From NCBI GenBank assembly GCA_965222535.1, contig OZ244957.1:1860001-1924000 (forward strand): 64,000 bases of DNA. Reading direction: 5' to 3'. A program made the translations under genes and the position numbers. Below, one piece after another: positions 61,426 through 64,000 of this stretch; the first letter of the stretch is position 1, and every line of letters begins with the position of its first letter. The DNA is from G965222535 sp965222535 (GTDB taxonomy: Bacteria; Pseudomonadota; Gammaproteobacteria; HK1). Below the pieces are notes generated by a model that was not told the DNA's origin, searched no databases, and saw only the letters and a list, made by a program, of their open reading frames with translations.

Positions 61426-62073
61426 ATGCCAGTTGGTGTAGTCGGGCGAAAAGCCGGCATGACGCGTATTTTTACTGAAAACGGGGCGTCGATACCGGTT
61501 ACAGTTATCCATGTTGAGCCGAATCGGGTGACGCAGGTTAAGACAGTCGGTATTGACGGCTATGATGCGGTGCAGGTAACTGCCGGAACCCAAAAGGAAA
61601 GTCGCATAACCAAGCCAGTATTGGGGCATTATGCTAAAGCTGGAGTTGAACCTGGATATGGTTTATGGGAATTTCGTGTCAATAAAGAAGATGGCAGCTT
61701 CAGTAATGGTCAGGTTTTAACAGTAGAGCATTTTCACGTTGGCGATTGGATAGACGCTACCAGTATTACGATTGGGAAAGGGTTTTCTGGTGCGGTTAAG
61801 CGGCATAACTTCCGTACTCAGGATGCGACACATGGGAATTCATTGTCTCACCGTGCTCTTGGTTCGACAGGTCAGAATCAGACTCCAGGCAGGGTCTTTA
61901 AGGGGAAGCGGATGGCTGGGCAAATGGGAAACCGATCCCGCACGATCCAGAACCTTGAGATTATTAGGGTGGATGTTGAACGTAATTTGTTACTACTCAA
62001 AGGAGCGGTAGCGGGTTCTCGTGGCAGCAATGTGGTTATTCGTTCGGCGATAAAAATATCATCCACTAAATGA
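61426..62073 (+). CDS. rplC: 50S ribosomal protein L3
   Basis: Early-assembly large-subunit protein near the peptidyl transferase centre. 215 residues: GVVGRKAGMTRIFTENG, HRALGSTGQNQTPGRVFKGKRMAGQMGN with the conserved glutamine that is a methylation site in E. coli. Part of the S10 operon. Confidence 0.97.
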   Translation: MPVGVVGRKAGMTRIFTENGASIPVTVIHVEPNRVTQVKTVGIDGYDAVQVTAGTQKESRITKPVLGHYAKAGVEPGYGLWEFRVNKEDGSFSNGQVLTVEHFHVGDWIDATSITIGKGFSGAVKRHNFRTQDATHGNSLSHRALGSTGQNQTPGRVFKGKRMAGQMGNRSRTIQNLEIIRVDVERNLLLLKGAVAGSRGSNVVIRSAIKISSTK

Positions 62074-62089
62074 TGAGAGTGTGGTTGCC

Positions 62090-62704
62090 ATGAATCTTGA
62101 TTTGTACTATGCAGATGGATCGACAGGCAGTATTGAAGTTGCTGATCGTTGTTTCGGTGTAGCGTATAATGAACCATTGGTTCACCAAGTCGTGGTTGCG
62201 TATCTGTCAGGTGGTCGGTTGGGTAGTAAAGCGCAAAAGAAACGTTCTCAGGTTCGGGGCGGGGGTTCCAAGCCATGGCGCCAAAAGGGGACAGGGAACT
62301 CTCGTGCTGGTAGCATCCGCAGTCCTATTTTTCGTGGAGGTGGAGTGACATTTGCTGCTTGCCCGCGAGATTATTCTCAGAAGGTCAATAGTAAAATGTA
62401 TGCAGGGGCAATGCGCTCTATCTTGTCGGAATTGGTTCGCTGTGAGCGCCTTATGGTTCTTGATTCTATCGCCATAGAGGAACCTAAAACAAAAGCTATG
62501 GTGAGGAAGATGAGCGATCTCCATGTCAGCAATGCGCTGATAGTGGTTGATCAATATAATCGGAATTTAATGCTGGCGGCGCAGAATTTACATTGGATAT
62601 CGGTGTGTTTGAGTAGTCGATTAAATCCAGCCGATTTATTACGATTTTATAATATTCTGATCACCGGCGATGCCCTCAAGCAGTTGGATGAACGCTTAGC
62701 ATGA
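62090..62704 (+). CDS. rplD: 50S ribosomal protein L4
   Basis: Large-subunit protein lining the exit tunnel; in E. coli it represses the S10 operon. The ATG at 62090 gives MNLDLYYADGSTG and 204 residues, with KPWRQKGTGNSRAGSIRSP, the tunnel-loop segment. A GTG at 62081 would add three residues. It overlaps rplW by four bases. Confidence 0.97.
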   Translation: MNLDLYYADGSTGSIEVADRCFGVAYNEPLVHQVVVAYLSGGRLGSKAQKKRSQVRGGGSKPWRQKGTGNSRAGSIRSPIFRGGGVTFAACPRDYSQKVNSKMYAGAMRSILSELVRCERLMVLDSIAIEEPKTKAMVRKMSDLHVSNALIVVDQYNRNLMLAAQNLHWISVCLSSRLNPADLLRFYNILITGDALKQLDERLA

Positions 62705-63000
62705 ATCAAGAACGATTAATGAGCATCCTAGTCTCACCTTGGATATCAGAGAAATCAACGACGATAGCTGATAATTTCAATCAGTTTACTTTTCGGGTGC
62801 AGAAAAATGCACGTAAAAATGAAATAAAACAAGCTGTCGAGAAAGTATTTAATGTTGAGGTGTTATCTGTAAATACTCTGAATATAACCGGTAAGTCAAA
62901 ATCTTCCCGGCGCGGCATATCAGGTAAGCGTCCAGATTGGAAGAAAGCTTATGTACGTCTGAAACCTGGATACGATATAAATTACGTTAGTATGAGTTAA
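62701..63000 (+). CDS. rplW: 50S ribosomal protein L23
   Basis: Exit-site protein that docks trigger factor and SRP. 99 residues with SPWISEKST and the FTFRVQKNARKNEIKQAVEKVFNV core. The ATGA overlap with rplD couples translation. A 106-base gap then precedes rplB. Confidence 0.97.
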   Translation: MNQERLMSILVSPWISEKSTTIADNFNQFTFRVQKNARKNEIKQAVEKVFNVEVLSVNTLNITGKSKSSRRGISGKRPDWKKAYVRLKPGYDINYVSMS

Positions 63001-63106
63001 TTGGAATTAAAATATCCATATAATTACGCTCTACACTGGCCACTGGAATATAACGTTACGGGTGAATTATTAAACTCTTTAAGCTGTTAACATTTAGCAT
63101 CGAACC

Positions 63107-63934
63107 ATGACTGTTTCTTACACTACAAAACCTACATCACCTGGACGGCGCTTTGTAGTTAAATCGGTGCGGCTTGGTTTGCATAAGAAGGGGCCTTGCG
63201 ATTCTCTTGTAGTTAGTCAGTCAAATTCAGGTGGGCGCAATAATGCAGGCAGGATTACGGTTTGGCATCGCGGCGGCGGTCATAAACAGCACTATAGACA
63301 AATCGATTTCAAACGCTCCAAAGATGGGATACCTGCTAAAATTGAACGACTTGAATATGATCCGAATCGAAGTGCACATATAGCGTTAGTTTTGTATGCC
63401 GATGGAGAGCGCAGATACATTATTGCACCACGGGGTCTGGAGATTGGCGATTCAATAATATCGGGCACTTCGGTACCGATTAAAAAAGGCAATTGCTTGC
63501 CTTTAAGCAGTATCCCTGTAGGGACAGTTGTTCACTGTGTAGAATTTAAACCAGGTAGCGGTGCAAAATTGTCTCGTAGCGCCGGATCTGGGGTGCGCGT
63601 AATGGCACGCGAAGGAAAATTTGCTACCTTGAGATTGCATTCCGGGGAAGTGCGTAAAATACCGGTTCAGTGTAGAGCGACCATCGGTGAGGTTGGGAAT
63701 AATGGGCATGGATTGGAAAAGCTTGGCAAGGCCGGTGCAGTACGTTGGCGGGGTTGCCGGCCTACGGTGCGCGGGGTTGCGATGAACCCAATTGATCACC
63801 CTCATGGAGGTGGCGAAGGGCGTAGCTCAGGTGGCCGTCATCCGGTATCTCCGTGGGGACAACCGACCAAAGGGCATAAGACGCGCAGAAACAAATCAAC
63901 AAACAATATGATCGTTCGTCATCGGAAACATTAG
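63107..63934 (+). CDS. rplB: 50S ribosomal protein L2
   Basis: Large-subunit protein needed for subunit association and peptide bond formation. 275 residues with GRNNAGRITVWHRGGGHK, RRYIIAPRGLE and the catalytic-region MNPIDHPHGGGEGRS. Standard length and order. Confidence 0.98.
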   Translation: MTVSYTTKPTSPGRRFVVKSVRLGLHKKGPCDSLVVSQSNSGGRNNAGRITVWHRGGGHKQHYRQIDFKRSKDGIPAKIERLEYDPNRSAHIALVLYADGERRYIIAPRGLEIGDSIISGTSVPIKKGNCLPLSSIPVGTVVHCVEFKPGSGAKLSRSAGSGVRVMAREGKFATLRLHSGEVRKIPVQCRATIGEVGNNGHGLEKLGKAGAVRWRGCRPTVRGVAMNPIDHPHGGGEGRSSGGRHPVSPWGQPTKGHKTRRNKSTNNMIVRHRKH

Positions 63935-63943
63935 GAATAAGTG

Positions 63944-64000
63944 ATGCCACGTTCTATTAAGAAAGGGCCGTTCGTTGATCTCTCGTTGATGAAGAAAGTT
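63944..64000 (+). CDS. rpsS: 30S ribosomal protein S19 (start only)
   Basis: The first 19 codons are inside the window, MPRSIKKGPFVDLSLMKKV, matching the N-terminus of S19. It follows rplB by nine bases, as in the S10 operon; the rest lies beyond the window. Confidence 0.95.
   Translation, partial: MPRSIKKGPFVDLSLMKKV

Overview
The window is bacterial and most likely from a gammaproteobacterium. RNase T, an MshL-type pilus secretin, DsbB, UbiA and the gene orders ftsH-folP, rnhB-dnaE and rpsL-rpsG-fusA-tuf-rpsJ-rplC-rplD-rplW-rplB-rpsS all fit that group. An hrcA-grpE-dnaK-dnaJ-dapB heat-shock cluster argues against the enterobacterial branch and for a deeper one. I cannot name the genus. 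Most genes are GC-rich, with AT-richer patches at about 16.2-17.8 kb and 42.7-46.1 kb.

Layout: (1) 0-2 kb, the 3' part of a type ISP restriction-modification enzyme, followed by a three-copy tandem repeat array. (2) 2.9-6.7 kb, mshL, pyrC and rnt. (3) 6.8-9.3 kb, an 852-residue protein built from about 12-residue pentapeptide-like repeats with a membrane C-terminus. (4) 9.7-15.9 kb, a divergent urate/ureide degradation cluster: 8-oxoguanine deaminase, allA, allE and a puuE-uraD fusion on the minus strand; uraH and puuD on the plus strand. (5) 16.2-17.8 kb, an AT-rich two-gene islet of unknown function. (6) 17.9-24.4 kb, an aminotransferase, a fatty acid hydroxylase-family protein, an orphan ThiY-like binding protein, ppiD and a CoA-binding protein. 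(7) 24.8-27 kb, chrB-chrA, followed by a second tandem array. (8) 27.8-30.2 kb, an unusual archaeal-type thymidylate synthase fusion coupled to a HAD protein. (9) 30.3-36.8 kb, the heat-shock cluster. (10) 37-38.4 kb, decayed IS30 and ISNCY elements, the latter broken up by the local repeats. (11) 38.5-55.6 kb, housekeeping and envelope genes: dsbB, ftsH, folP, a DUF2079 protein, waaF, dnaE, rnhB, adk, sufB, a YeeZ-like protein and ubiA. (12) 56.6-64 kb, the str and S10 ribosomal operons, cut at rpsS.

Intergenic space is dominated by two dispersed repeat families. Family 1 (F1) has units of about 235-258 bp with a strong palindrome, a TAAGGAGG motif and G-rich/C-rich blocks; it occurs as two tandem arrays and several single or derived copies. 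Family 2 (F2) is a palindromic element of about 50-160 bp bounded by GGCACCTCGAAAAACC-like ends and containing a G-run. It has more than a dozen copies. One forms the C-terminus of WaaF and one lies between dnaK and dnaJ. F1 and F2 sequence also lies inside the ISNCY remnant, which suggests that these repeats move or have moved.

Working together: the purine cluster would take urate through 5-hydroxyisourate, OHCU, allantoin and allantoate towards ureidoglycolate, glyoxylate and urea. No gene for the allantoate amidohydrolase step lies in the window. The strongest candidates for undescribed biology are the two-gene islet, the repeat-rich membrane protein, the thymidylate synthase fusion with its HAD partner, and the repeat families themselves.
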